Under the pieces are notes generated by a model. It searched no databases. It was not told the origin of the DNA and saw only the letters and a program-made list of their open reading frames with translations. This document shows, in pieces, positions 10,967 to 22,244 of a stretch of DNA of 64,000 nt (the stretch's first letter is position 1; each line of letters begins with the position of its first letter). Source of the stretch: Punica granatum (Eukaryota > Streptophyta > Magnoliopsida > Myrtales > Lythraceae); contig NC_045130.1 of NCBI RefSeq assembly GCF_007655135.1, positions 32,484,605-32,548,604 of the forward strand, read 5' to 3'. The position numbers and the translations under genes are program-made.

Positions 10967-13257
10967 TTACATGAGACAACCAACATAGTCAGCCCGTGGG
11001 TACTTGCGCTGTAACTGAGGCCACTGTACGAAAAACTTATCGGCCACACGCAGCTTGTAGAGAATCAAGCCGCTTAAGGAGAGCCGCCTCACTCTTGCAA
11101 TGCTCTCAACGTAAAAGATAGATGACCATCCGATTCCCAGCACCTGCAGTTAGTATCATTTAAGAGAAGCAGCTCTCAGTCTATGCCTGCCATAGCAATC
11201 GAAACCCAAAAAAGGAAATGAATAATTGAAAACGGAAGGCACGAGATCTCAACCTTCAATAAGAAAGCAATCATGCAAAGCGGAATGCAAGTTCCGGGGC
11301 CATTGCAAAGGATCTTCAATTGGAGAAAAAAGTTATTAATCACTTAACAGATATATACCCATGTGAAAAACGATAACATTCGAAAATAAGAAACCAAAAA
11401 AGAAATAGTAGTCTCAGGAGCAGTACCACTTGGGGTCTGATTCTTAGCATCAACCATAATGCATGGGCAAGAGCAACTAAAGTTGTCCAGACAGAGGTAA
11501 TATAAGATTGACCGACTTCTCTGCTTCGATATATCTGCATATACTCTGCTGCAATTTTTGCTATCTTATCCCCACCCTACATATGTAGCATGCAAGAGAA
11601 TGAGAAAACCTCGAGACAGAAACCACCATTAAATGGAAGAGAACTGCACAATCCTAACTTTGATTCTGAATCATATCTGTGGTAAGCAATATTTGTTGCA
11701 AGTCCAATGGTATACATATAACCTTAAAGAAGTAATAAAAATGTTCCTACTCTGATTTTCTCTCATACTCTAGACATCCATGAGATCATGCTTTGTTTGG
11801 GAATGGAGTGGAGACTATAAATAATTATATTTATTTGGGGTTGTAATGATTGTGTTGTTGAATTATAGAAAAAGTGAAAAAAAAAGTAATGAATAGTTGA
11901 GAGAAAGTAATGATTGTGTTGTTGAATTGTGGAAAAAGTAATGAATAGTTGAGAGAATTTAGTATTAAAAATTGAATTGAATGGTTGAAAAAATTGAAGA
12001 AACAATTAAAAGTAATAATTATGTTGTTGAATTAAAGATAAATAGACTCAAGTGGAGTAGAGTTTAAAATAAATAAAAAAAACTTCAAAACCAAACGTAG
12101 CCCCTTTTCCTCTTTATTTTTAGGAAACATGAAATTCTGCTTGAGCGTTTGTACAGAAACTCAAGCATTGTCAAGTAAGGGAATAAAACCATTATGGAAT
12201 ATGAGAAGCTCATTCCCGGGCTTGCGAGGAAAAAATCTGGAGTATCAAAACAGAAAAACCACTAAGAAAAGAAATTGAATTAGCAAACCAAGAAAGTTTG
12301 CTCATTTCGCATGTCAAACATGCGAGAGTATCATCAACTCCTGTCAATCAAAAGTAACACTCTAAGCTACAGTTCTATTTAAGAAGATTAATTTGTTGTA
12401 ATCTCAATTATCAGTCACCCCATGATGTCGTCCACGAGCAAGAGGGTGTGCTAATACCTACCAAAGGCAACTCCACAAAATGGGTTTGCTCCAACTTACA
12501 AGCTTAGTACTCCATAATCACAGACATGCCTCAGACAGCAACATCAGGATGCTTTAGCAATTGTTCAGAAGTTGTTCACAAGGATCAAGTAAAGAAAATC
12601 TTTCAACAAATGAAAATGGAACAATCGGTCAGAAGTTATTCCAGCGAGGGATCATACTTCAAGTGCCCTTCCGATCTTTGAGAGCTGCAGTTTTCCTGCA
12701 GCCAGATCTCATAGATGCATAAAAGTGCCTCACTAAAACCATAAGCATCAATTCACGTGTCATATTTCCAATACCCCGTCTCGCCTAACGATCGCATTTT
12801 CCATTTGACATCGTACACACTATTTCCCATTAGTTAGGACGATAAACGAGCTAAAAAGAAATGTACCTTATCGGCCCATGAGTTCTCTAGCGAACGAGCT
12901 TTCTGGAGACTCATGTTATCAGTCGCAGCAGCAATGTAGTATCTCGGTGTAAACCTATGTTTCTCAAGCACCAACAAGAGATTGATCATCTCAGCGGTGT
13001 GACCTCCTAAGAATAGCAACATGGTCCAATAGGAATCAAACATTAAAGAAAACACCAAACAACTACCATAGACTCATAGAATTCAGAGCACAGGAAACGG
13101 TTCTGAACTCACCTGAGCCTAAGACTACGAGAGTGCTGTAAGATTTCGGAGATTTTGCACCGACAGGCTTCCCGCTCCGATACAAGACGTATGCGACACG
13201 GATCAACAGAAGGACGGGAACAATGATACAAACGCCAAGGGCCATGCCCAGAGCCAT
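10967..13257 (-). CDS. ALG14: ALG14, UDP-GlcNAc transferase subunit (six exons)
   Basis: ALG14 is the ER-membrane anchor that recruits catalytic ALG13 and adds the second GlcNAc to dolichol-PP-GlcNAc in N-glycan assembly. Exons on the minus strand are 13257-13113, 13006-12867, 12684-12658 (tentative), 11543-11427, 11313-11254 and 11143-10967. The sum is 666 nt (221 aa), close to my recollection of the usual family size. It has an N-terminal hydrophobic anchor (VCIIVPVLLLIRVAYVLY), then VVLGSGGHTAEM with the GGHT motif, then YIAAATDNMS, YRSREVGQS, LCNGPGTCIP and FYVESIARV, all hallmarks of the family. It ends YVGCLM. The 27-nt exon 3 was chosen because it is the only option found that keeps frame between exons 2 and 4, and it should be confirmed by cDNA. 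Intron 3 contains a MITE. Confidence 0.93.
11790..12112. mobile_element. MITE-like element in ALG14 intron 3 (same family as copy 1)
   Basis: Located between ALG14 exons 3 and 4. It shares 'tgattgtgttgttgaat', 'taatgaatagttgagaga' and 'aaaattgaattgaatgg' with 3466-3775. Its outer ends ('tttgtttgggaatgg' and 'ccaaacgtagcc') look weakly inverted. Noncoding and apparently tolerated by splicing. Confidence 0.65.
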
Positions 13258-13739
13258 GATTGTAAAGCAATGGACTTTTCCCTTTCCTCAGCTACTTCAA
13301 GTCCAGAACTTGACCTCCCTCAGAAGCCCTTTAAGGGATTTAGCATAAAGGCAGCAGTCTTGTCTTCCCACTAAATTCGAACAATACCAAAGCATTTTCT
13401 CCTGCTCCGAACATATGGATGCAATTGCAGATCAATCAGCTCACTTTTCGACAAAATTGCCAGAACCCTGAAATTGAAACCATCACCCGTTTCAGTTCAG
13501 CCGGGAAAATGACACGGCGGCTGAAAGGGGCGGGAGGAGTTGAGCTGCAGATCGGAGATCGCCGCGCCGCGGGAGAGATGAAGACAGAACGATCAACCGC
13601 CGGTGAGCATAGAGGAGGAGAGAGATAAGAGATGGAGAAGGAGCACGAAAGGATGGGCTGGGCCTTGAATTGTCGAATAAGAGTCCGGCCCATGTGAAAT
13701 ATGAGCTGTAATTTTAAGAACGAAGTGTAAAAATATATA

Positions 13740-13946
13740 CATCATATAACCAAACGTTGAGAGATATTTTTAGATTTATCCCAACGTTAATTTTTTGCCT
13801 GAAGTATCCTAACGTTGCTAATTTGATATCACCATCTAGTCCCAGGGGATAGTTGATGAAACAAAATAGCAACATTGTGATACTTTAGGTAAAAAAATGA
13901 CGTTGGGATAGATTTAAGAATGTATGTCAACATTAGACTATATGGT
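13740..13946. mobile_element. Palindromic MITE-like element
   Basis: The left arm ('agatttatcccaacgtta', then 'cctgaagtatcctaacgttg') matches the reverse complement of the right arm ('aaatctatcccaacgtca', 'cctaaagtatcacaatgttg'). The arms are about 80 bp with a short spacer holding 'cccaggggatagttg'. It lies between ALG14 and the LHCB gene and has no coding capacity. Confidence 0.6.
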
Positions 13947-14757
13947 ACAATAAATCTAAATAAAAATAAAAATAAACAAACAATTCGCGGAAAATTGCTA
14001 CATAAGAATAATACTAAGAGTATATATATGTACAATAATAAAAAGAATTAACATGCTCTTAGACGAGGCTCTATATGTATATCTTCTTTTAAGTGAAATT
14101 CCAATTCTTAAGAAAGTTGGAAAATCTTACTTCTGTATCCATCATGGCTCTTTTAAGGTTTTCTTTTCCTTTTATTTATGCCTTAACATAATTGCTTTTT
14201 TCGATGATAAGAATATTTCATGAATCTAATCTGCAAACAAGAGGAGGAAAACAAAGAATCACGAAAGTCTTCTAATAATAACTCTTGATTTATTTTTTCG
14301 ACGTACGAAATTTCTTGATTTTATATGAGAGCCCGCATGCATTCGCTGCATCCTATATCTATTTATAATTATAATTTTCCTTTTTCCGGTGAATTATGAT
14401 TTTCTTTTTTATTACAACATGAAAATGCCCATAATTAGGAAAAAAGAAAATATAGCTCATTGCAGTTCCTTTCATATGAAAAAAGGGAAAAAAATTCAGG
14501 GCAGAGATCTGGAATAATAATTCAGGGAACGATGGAGCTGATAAGTTCACCGGGGGGAAAAAGAAAAAAAAAAAAAAGGGGAAAAGACCAAGCAAATAAC
14601 ATAACATTGCATATTCTGCAAAAAACTCGAAACATCGTCCTCTCCATTAATTTGCAGACATTTACATTACATCACGCGTCCACGAGACAGATCGATACAA
14701 TCATGTGCCAAACACAATCCTTTTCCAACGGGTAAACCGCTAATCCATGAAGAGATT
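13947..14757. other. Intergenic, between ALG14 and LHCB
   Basis: No gene is seen. The part nearest 14,757 should contain the 3' UTR of the minus-strand LHCB gene; a homopolymer A stretch lies near 14,560-14,578. Confidence 0.5.
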
Positions 14758-15555
14758 TCACTTTCCGGGGACGAAATTGGTGGCGTAGGCCCAGGCGTTG
14801 TTGTTGACGGGGTCGGCCAAGTGGTCGGCCAGGTTCTCCAAGGGGCCCTTCCCGGTCACGATGGCCTGGACGAAGAACCCGAACATCGAGAACATGGCAA
14901 GCCTGCCGTTCTTGATCTCCTTCACCTTGAGCTCGGCGAAGGCCTCGGGGTCGTCTGCTAGTCCCAACGGGTCGAAGCTCCCTCCCGGATAGAGCGGGTC
15001 GGTGACCTCACCGAGTGGCCCGCCAGCAATTCTGTAGCCCTCAACGGCTCCCATGAGGATCACCTGGCAGGCCCAGATGGCCAGGATGCTCTGGGCGTGG
15101 ATCAGGCTCGGGTTGCCGAGGTAGTCAAGCCCGCCCTCGCTGAAAATCTGGGCGCCGGCCTTGAACCAAACGGCCTCGCCGAACTTGACTCCGTTACGGG
15201 CCAGGAGCTCCGGGAAGACGCAGCCCAGGGCCCCGAGCATGGCCCACCTGCAGTGGATCACCTCGAGCTCGCGGTTCTTGGCGAAGGTCTCGGGGTCGGC
15301 CGAGAGCCCGGCTGTGTCCCAACCATAGTCGCCGGGGAATTCGCCGGTGAGGTAGCTCGGGGGCTCGCCGGAGAACGGGCCGAGGTACTTGACCCTGTCG
15401 GGGCCGTACCACGGGCTCCCGGAGGAGACCGACTTGGCGGTGCTCTTCCTCATGCTGACGCGGCCGTTGCCGAGGAGCTCGGGGGCTGATGGGGAGAGCT
15501 TGACCGCCTTGCCGGCGAAGGAGGGGGAGGAGAGCGCCATGGTTGAAGCGGCCAT
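14758..15555 (-). CDS. LHCB1: Chlorophyll a/b-binding protein of LHCII, Lhcb1 type
   Basis: A single exon of 265 aa, full family length; intronless genes are typical of Lhcb1. The protein is the antenna apoprotein of photosystem II that binds chlorophylls a/b and xanthophylls in the thylakoid. A Ser/Ala-rich transit peptide covers roughly residues 1-40. The WYGPDR trimerisation motif is at 49-54. Helix B carries [16 protein letters not shown] (residues 96-111), with the conserved Glu and Arg of the LHC fold. Helix A carries [15 protein letters not shown] (212-226). The protein ends in FVPGK. GC-rich coding sequence contrasts with the AT-rich flanks, as is usual for this gene. The start ATG at 15,555 is preceded by a TATA box about 80 bp away. 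Which Lhcb1 paralogue it is cannot be told from one copy. Confidence 0.97.
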   Translation of the reverse strand: MAASTMALSSPSFAGKAVKLSPSAPELLGNGRVSMRKSTAKSVSSGSPWYGPDRVKYLGPFSGEPPSYLTGEFPGDYGWDTAGLSADPETFAKNRELEVIHCRWAMLGALGCVFPELLARNGVKFGEAVWFKAGAQIFSEGGLDYLGNPSLIHAQSILAIWACQVILMGAVEGYRIAGGPLGEVTDPLYPGGSFDPLGLADDPEAFAELKVKEIKNGRLAMFSMFGFFVQAIVTGKGPLENLADHLADPVNNNAWAYATNFVPGK

Positions 15556-15633
15556 TTCTGTGTTTCTGGCTTTGCGGGCTTCTTGGGCTTTGAGATTGTG
15601 GAGAGGTGAGGAGGTAGTGTCAGTTCGGGCCGG

Positions 15634-15643
15634 TATAAATATA
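15634..15643 (-). promoter_or_regulatory. TATA box of LHCB
   Basis: On the minus strand this reads TATATTTATA, 79 bp upstream of the ATG. That would place transcription initiation near 15,605 and give a leader of about 50 nt. Confidence 0.7.
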
Positions 15644-15663
15644 TGGTCGCGGGCTAAGATCGT

Positions 15664-15697
15664 TATCCGGTGTTATCTCTATCTATCATCTCATTGG
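15664..15697 (-). promoter_or_regulatory. GATA/I-box cluster and CCAAT box of LHCB promoter
   Basis: On the minus strand there are four GATA words (at 15687, 15683, 15677 and 15667) within 24 bp, two of them GATAAC. A CCAAT box sits just upstream at 15,693-15,697. Repeated GATA motifs between CCAAT and TATA are a known hallmark of light-regulated CAB promoters. Function here is inferred from position. Confidence 0.7.
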
Positions 15698-15730
15698 CAG
15701 TCGTAGATTCCGTTAACGTCAGTGTCTGTC

Positions 15731-15736
15731 CACGTG
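15731..15736 (-). promoter_or_regulatory. G-box (CACGTG) upstream of LHCB
   Basis: The palindromic core is in the context 'tccacgtggca', about 95 bp upstream of the TATA box. G-boxes bind bZIP/bHLH factors (HY5, PIFs) in light-responsive genes; that role here is inference. Confidence 0.6.
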
Positions 15737-15799
15737 GCAGGCTGTAATTCACCAGTCCGGGGAGTTCATATCTTGGGGGCCTATCAGTGTAGATGGATT

Positions 15800-17991
15800 A
15801 GATTTTTGTCCAGGCTAAAGCTTCAACGCGATCTATAGCCACTAGTTTTTCTCTCTCTTTTTTATTTTTATTTTTAAGTATATGTGATGTGTAGTGAGGC
15901 AGGTTAAGTCGTGGCAGATTCTATGTTCACTTAAATTATCGTCATTTTGCATGATGATAGTTATTGGATCGACTTCAGTTGATGGAATCCAAGTCGTATG
16001 AGAAGTCGATCCTCCAATCGCTATCGAGTGACTATAGAAGTTTTGTTATAGTTTTTAACATTTCAGAGTTGGTTTTTACAGATGACAAAGAAAAAGAGAG
16101 GACTTTGAATTCATGTCGCTTGAAAATAAAAGAAAATAGCATCGGTTCCATCTTTGCTTCTTTTATCACTTCAAAACGTTAATTTCTTTTTTCATATATT
16201 TATTATTTTAACATGTTTAAATGAGATAATGAAATATGTGTGTTTGGTTTTTAAAAAATTTTCAATTCTACTCAACTCAACTTCACTTATTTTCAATTCA
16301 ATAATATAATCATTACTTTTTTCATTTTTTAATTTTTTTTAACCATTCAATTCAATTTTTAATATTAAATTCTCTTAACTATTCATTACTTTTTTCACAA
16401 TTCAACGACACAATTATTGTTTAATCATTACTTTCTCTCAACTATTCATTATTTTTAACATTTTTTCTCATAATTCAACAGTACAATCATTACAAATTAA
16501 TTAAAATAAAAACTCAATTCAATTTAACTCAAAAACTAAACACATTCGTAATTTTTTTATGCACAATATAATTTTTCTCTGAAGTGATATTTTTTGGAGA
16601 TAATATTTTTGGGTGTGCACTCCAGTATATGGAAGTTCAATAGATTTTGACTAATCCAGTTTGAACAGGGTCGATCCCACTAAGAGGTATCACAAGACTC
16701 GAATATGAGATATTATTTAATTGATGTGGAGTCATCTTATGCATTTTAGAGCCAACTATGCTAACGAGAGGCTCCATGTCGAAATCCATTCATCCATATC
16801 CATATATATTGTAATATTGACTACTGCAAGCAATTAATAGGCCTATATTTAATGGAGTTAGAAATATCAATTTGATTAATTTATCAGTTAATTTTCATAA
16901 AATTTTCTTATTCTTATTAAATTTGAAAAATAAATACAAAAAATATATGTTTCCATTGCTTTAGCCACTATACTTATCCTTTTTTCTATTAAGATTGAAG
17001 ACATGATATAATTTGATATTATTTGCATAATTATAAAATATATTTTAATTATGGTATTCATATATCCATTTATATATATATATATATAGTAAAATACATA
17101 TGAGGAAACTCCTTGGACTAATATAATTTAGAAAATTATCTATCTATGTAGATTATACATATATTTATTAGAAGTTGGTCAATATAAATGATAAATGCAT
17201 AATTTCATAAATATAAAAAAATTCAAATTTAAATTGTTCAAATTATCAATGGGATAATTAATTAATTAATTAATTGAATGACTTAAAAAGAAAGCTTTTT
17301 ATTTAAAAAATTAAATGAATCAGGTAACTTTATGATAACAAAGATTGGATAACAAAAAACAATTAATTTTTATTTATGTAATTTTCAAAAAAGATAAAGA
17401 TTATCACAATCCACTAATTTAATGGAATTAAGGTTATTTGAAAAATTAATTCATCACAAATTCTATAAGCTTATGATTCATTAAAATATTTGAAAATTAG
17501 AATCTCACAAAACCATGCCTTTTAGAGCAAAAATAAAATTGTGACTTTGTAAAATATTAACTGAATATCCATGATAAATCAATATATTGATCATTGATCG
17601 ATATATAATTCATATTGTATAAGAAAATTAGTTAGAAAATTTTTATTTAATCATTTATATATAATCTAATATGATTGAAGATTATTGTTTTGAGTTTCAA
17701 ATTAATAATTTATTGTTACTAATGAGAAAAGTTATTGTTAAAAATGTGAATAGTTCTAATAAAAAATATTAATAGGTATACAATAATGAACCCGTGCAAA
17801 GCATGAGATAGAATACTAATTAAAAGAATTTTTCAGTTCAATTCTCATGGGTGATTCATTATGTGCCCTCTTTCTAACTTGGATAAAACCGCAAAACATA
17901 CGCAAAACCAATGCGGGTACAATTGATCCATATTACTGTTTACTGACTGCTTGTTTACTTCGACTCTCTAATTGTGTACTTCAATTCAAAA
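15800..17991. other. Intergenic, AT-rich, no gene recognised
   Basis: Holds a MITE copy (16,238-16,555), a diverged SINE-like piece (about 16,610-16,760) and AT-rich sequence. A short open stretch at 15,964-16,182 weakly resembles a Copia gag segment, but I do not call it. Confidence 0.55.
16238..16555. mobile_element. MITE-like element, reverse orientation (same family)
   Basis: It matches the reverse complement of the copies at 3466 and 11,790 ('ccattcaattcaattttt', 'aactattcattacttttt'). Terminal inverted repeats are visible: 'tgtgtttggtttttaaa' at the left, and the reverse complement of the right end reads 'tgtgtttagtttttgag'. Confidence 0.7.
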
Positions 17992-20900
17992 CTACTGGTC
18001 ATAGTTTATGACGATCGGGAAAGACATGCCTCTATCTCCGATTAGGATCGTGTGGCTGCCTGAAGGGAGAAGTTTATAACCGCGATAATCCACAAGACCT
18101 AAGGCAGCGCAAGCGTTGATCCGAAAATTGACCTTTGATTTGTCTCCAGCCTTGACGAACACCTTCTTGAAACCGATAACTTGCTTGATATGGGTCCTTG
18201 CAACTCCGCTCGGGGGCTGGGAGTAGACGAGTACGACCTTGGTGCCGTCCATCTTGCCGACATTCATGACCTCGACTTCGAATTCTAAGTCCTGGTCACA
18301 TTTCAAATCATCGATTAGGATTGCAGGGCAAGGAGGGACGTAGCTGGCCTCATCGTACCTAAGGCTGTGGCAGTGTTGGAATTTGTCGAGCTTGATGTCG
18401 ATGGAAGGCTTCGCATGGGTTAGCATGTATTTGAAACGCGTGTAGCTGAGACCATGCCCAAAGGGATAGACCACAGAGCCATTGTAGAATTTGTACGTGC
18501 GACCCGGGAAGCCCGTATCAATCACCGGTCTCAACGACATCGATGTCATTGGTAGCATGTCTACGTAATTGGCCTGGTACCATGTCAATGGCAACCTTCC
18601 TCCTGAAAGTTTAATTAACTGATTAGGAAAATTAGTCAAAAATGAAATTAAGGATCAATTTGTAAGTTCAATTTACCTGGATTATATTTTCCGAATATGA
18701 CGTCGGCAATGGCACGGCCGCCTTCCTGTCCGGGATAACTAGCCCAGAGGATGGCCTTGATCTTAGGGTTATTCTCAGCAAAAGAGATGTCCACACCGCC
18801 ACCAGACATGATCACGAGAATCACCGGTCCTCGCGAGGTCTCGGCGATTTGTTGAATAAGTTTAGTCTGATAGCCTGGCAGAAGAAGATCCTCTCTGTCT
18901 AGACCCTCAGCCTCGACGGATAAATCTAAGCCCGCGACGATGATGGTCGCGTCCGCCTCCTTTGCAGCTCTCACAGCGGGCCATATGAGGCTCTCATTCT
19001 TGCAAGTGACATCGCAGCCTATTCGGTATATTACCTTAGCATATTTTGAAAAGCCTTCAATTGCAGTAACATACCGGCATGGAATTCCTTAAGGAGGACA
19101 GAAAATCGTAGGAATCAGTAGAATTTTCGTTCAACAGCTGGCTCATGCTCTAAGAAAGCGATCATTGAGTGATCGAATCAAATGTGTCGTAGTCGTACCT
19201 GCATAGTTTCCGATCATGGGAAAAGTAGCATTGGCATGAGGTCCGACCACAGCGATTTTACGTATCTTGTTGGTGCTGAGAGGCAACGTTTTGTTGTTCT
19301 TCAGAAGAACGATTCCTTCCCTAGCCGCCTGAGCTGCAAGCTCAATGTTCTCATCGGTACAGATATTGTCCTTCCCGAGCTTGTCATAAGCGCGGTTTCC
19401 GTCGAAGTAGCCGAGCCTCATTAGCACAATGTAAAGATACTCCAAGGAGGTGTCAATGTCCTTCACCTGAACCTTCCCTTGCTCCACGGCATTAGCCGTG
19501 AAATTCGGGTAAAACTCTCCACAGTCCAAATCCAAACCTACACATACAAATAGCGACCGATTCACTAAAAATCATTCCATGAACTTACTATATAAACACT
19601 CGATAGCAACATCGCGTATTCACCCGCTTTCAAGGTTCTTGCCACTGCGTCCTCTTTCGTATCTTGAAGATACTTGTGATTATCCACCATTACTTGGATT
19701 GAGTCACAGTCTGAAACAATATACCTGAGACAACAATACAATTGAACCATCATCCAAAGAGTTTTTTTTTGTTTTAGTATGTACTATGGTATTCGAAAGT
19801 TCAGTGGATCTCAACTAATCCAGTTCAAGCCGAGTCACCCCACGAAATGAGTAAAACTCTTTCAGCGTGAATTTTCTTCATTCACATGACTCGAACTCCA
19901 GACCTTGTTTAAGAGAAACAAGTATTGAACCACTTAAACCAATTCAAGTTAGTTTTATTTTTAATCCCAACGAATTTGGGTTTTCATTTTTATTTTTCTA
20001 CAAATTGAAATCGTGCAAAAATAAATAATTATTACCCATGAAGATTCCACTCTCCTCTAATGGTATCTTTCAGAATCTTGGAATCAGCACAGGTTGGGAT
20101 TCCGTTCACACGGTTGTAAGAGCACATCACACTGCTGACATCACCATCTCTCACGCACATTTCGAACGGTTTAAGGAATGTCTCTAGCATGTCTTGCTCA
20201 GTGACCTAATTCCAAGTGACAAGGAAATCAAATATCAGCAAATTTCCAAAAACATATCATGGGCAAATTTTCTTTGAAAGACCATATGTACTTACCCTCG
20301 CATCGAAATGGAACCGATCGACCCCCAGCCAATTGTCGACATCATAGGCAGCGTAGTGCTTGCAACAGGCGGAGACCTTGAGGGGGCGTTCGTCCGGGTT
20401 GGACACGGATTCGGCTCCCTCCACGTCCTGGAGTCCTCGGACATAGTTCACGGCATACCTGCCAGCGACAAAAGGATCCTCCCCAGGGGTCTCAAGGGCA
20501 CGTCCCCATCTCGGGTCTCTTACCACGTTGATGTTCGGACTCCAAAAGGTTAATCCTGCACGGCCGAGGTTGTACATTGCCCTCGCTTCAGTAGAAACAA
20601 CCTTATGACAGCAAAACAAAGTGTAAATTAGTATCAATTTATCCGAAACGAAAACTGTTATAATTCATGCATGTAATCTTTTACGGAATATGACCTTAGA
20701 ATTTGATATATGAACTTTTTCGGACCGTATATGACCTAATTGATTTTCGTAGCTAGCGAAATCACGAGACATCTAACATTGTCATTTTGAGATTTCGCAA
20801 TGAATATGGGTGCGGGAAATAAGTGTAAATATATTTAATTAATTGATAGAAATCATGTGAATAATATTTTCTCTAAGCTAATGAAATTAGTGTTAATAAA

Positions 20901-21934
20901 AAAACAAAACATAAACTTTTCAAATTTTAAAGATTCTAATACGAATTTTTTTTAACATAAAAATGCACAAATTTTCAAATTGATAATAATTTTAGCGTGA
21001 CATCAACTTTTCCGTTAATTTGGACGGAAATTGCTGACGGTATAGGACTAGTGGGCGGCCTTTGTGGTTGCCAGCAACCCCAATCAAGGGGTGGTGGCAG
21101 GAGACGAGGCTCCCACCACCGGCCACCGCCCCTCCTCCTTGATTTTGGTTTTTGCCTTTTTTATTCCTTTAATTTTCTTTTGTTTTTTTTTCTGAAATAA
21201 TTTTATTATAAAGAAAATATGGCAGGTCTCACTCGACCTACGCGTTAGCAATTTTCATTTAAATTAACGCAAAAGTTGACGTCGTGCTAGAATTAGTATT
21301 AAATTGAAAATTTGTGCACTTTTAGATTAAGAAAAAAAATTCTTGTTAAAATTATTAAAATGTGAAAAATGATTTTTTTTATTAATCCATGAAATCATGA
21401 CAATAGTTTCATACATATCTATGAAAAACAAAAAGCTAATGTCGTAGTACAACTACTATGTACCTGCCCGATGTTTTTCCACAGGGACTCGTTGAAAGTT
21501 GCGGCCAAGAGGACTACGGTGGGAAAGCTAGTCGCCCCCGGGACGACAGTGTCGAAGAACGTGCCCGGACCAATTTTGGACACGCCATGTAGGGCCTCGG
21601 ACCACCACTCGTACTTTGGCAGGCCGAGCCTCGGGACACCATAAGCCTTGTTTCCGAGCTGACGGACCTTCTCGGCCAGTGTCATGCGCCTGACCAAGTC
21701 CTTTGCCCTCGTACTATAGGAGAGCGAGGAGTCGCAGAACGAGAACTTCAACACGTTCAGTCCCAAATGTTTGTACCTCTCGGGATCACAAACATAGGTA
21801 AAGTTCTTCCGGTGTTTCATGGCTTGTCCCGAGCTCGATAGATCTGCAGTGGACACTCTGGCATCTTCAGCAGAAACTGAAAGGAATACAGTGAACGAAA
21901 CTGAAATGAGGACGATAAGGGAAAAACTAGCCAT
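17992..21934 (-). CDS. Beta-D-xylosidase / alpha-arabinofuranosidase, GH3 (copy A)
   Basis: A secreted GH3 hydrolase that removes xylose and possibly arabinose from cell-wall xylan and arabinan side chains. Exons: 21934-21464, 20601-20296, 20205-20036, 19724-19624, 19537-19199, 19087-18677 and 18602-17992, totalling 2409 nt (802 aa), the usual size for plant BXL proteins. It has a signal peptide (hydrophobic residues 3-21), then the GH3 N-terminal domain with [17 protein letters not shown] and ETPGEDP. The catalytic nucleophile region is YIVSDCDS (first Asp of SDCDS by family knowledge). The GH3 C-terminal domain carries VVGPHANAT and [11 protein letters not shown] fibronectin III-like tail follows. 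All splice sites are GT-AG and all frames join. Intron 1 carries a 499-bp insertion absent from copy B, and intron 3 carries a SINE shared with copy B. Both catalytic regions are intact, so it is probably functional. Confidence 0.94.
19762..19955 (-). mobile_element. tRNA-derived SINE in intron 3 of beta-xylosidase A
   Basis: On the minus strand it reads 'ggtttaagtggttcaat' (A-box like), then 'ggagttcgagtcatg' (B-box like), and ends in an A-run (T-run 19,762-19,770 on plus). These are the pol III internal promoter elements of a tRNA-related SINE. The same insertion is at the same place in copy B. Confidence 0.75.
20890..21388. mobile_element. MULE-like non-autonomous element with long TIRs, in intron 1 of copy A
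   Basis: It is bounded by 'atgaaatta' (20,881-20,889) and 'atgaaatca' (21,389-21,397), a 9-bp duplication with one mismatch. The TIR arms exceed 130 bp: the left contains 'gcacaaattttcaaattgat' and the reverse complement of the right contains 'gcacaaattttcaatttaat'. A GC-rich centre (about 21,040-21,150) carries CCACC/GGCC words. At the matching place in beta-xylosidase B (near 43,463-43,476) there is only one target copy and no insert. No transposase is encoded. Confidence 0.85.
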
Positions 21935-22029
21935 GTTTTGTATGTATTGTTTGCTTTAGATAATACTGTAATTTTTTTAGTCGATGACTATATATAGAGG
22001 TTGAGGAATGGATCAATGGTATATATTTT

Positions 22030-22105
22030 TATTTTTTTTCGGTGTGTACCCCGATATCTAGAGTCCAATGGGATCTGACTAATTCAGTCGGGAGATCGAG
22101 CATTA
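22030..22105 (-). mobile_element. Truncated SINE in the promoter of beta-xylosidase A
   Basis: The text 'tgtaccccgatatctagagt' followed by 'atctgactaattcag' matches the SINE family at 19,762 ('atctcaactaatccag'). Copy B's promoter runs straight through this point ('gaggaatggtttagtcg') without it. Confidence 0.55.
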
Positions 22106-22244
22106 AAATATATATCTTTATTTTGATCATGATTAAAATGGATTAGTTTTGGATAATACTGTCGTGTCAATGGGGAATAAGGTGCATATTATCGATAAGG
22201 TACATTCATATTTACCTACCCAAATAAAAAAAGAAGATAAGCTA

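Noticed and set aside
15097..15489. A 130-residue frame antisense to LHCB
   Set aside because: It is a shadow frame of the GC-rich coding sequence on the other strand.
15964..16182. A possible Copia gag fragment
   Set aside because: The resemblance is weak and there is no adjacent pol sequence or LTR.
19182..19424. Plus-strand frames through the beta-xylosidase exons
   Set aside because: They are shadows of the minus-strand exons, which show full GH3 motifs and consistent splice sites.
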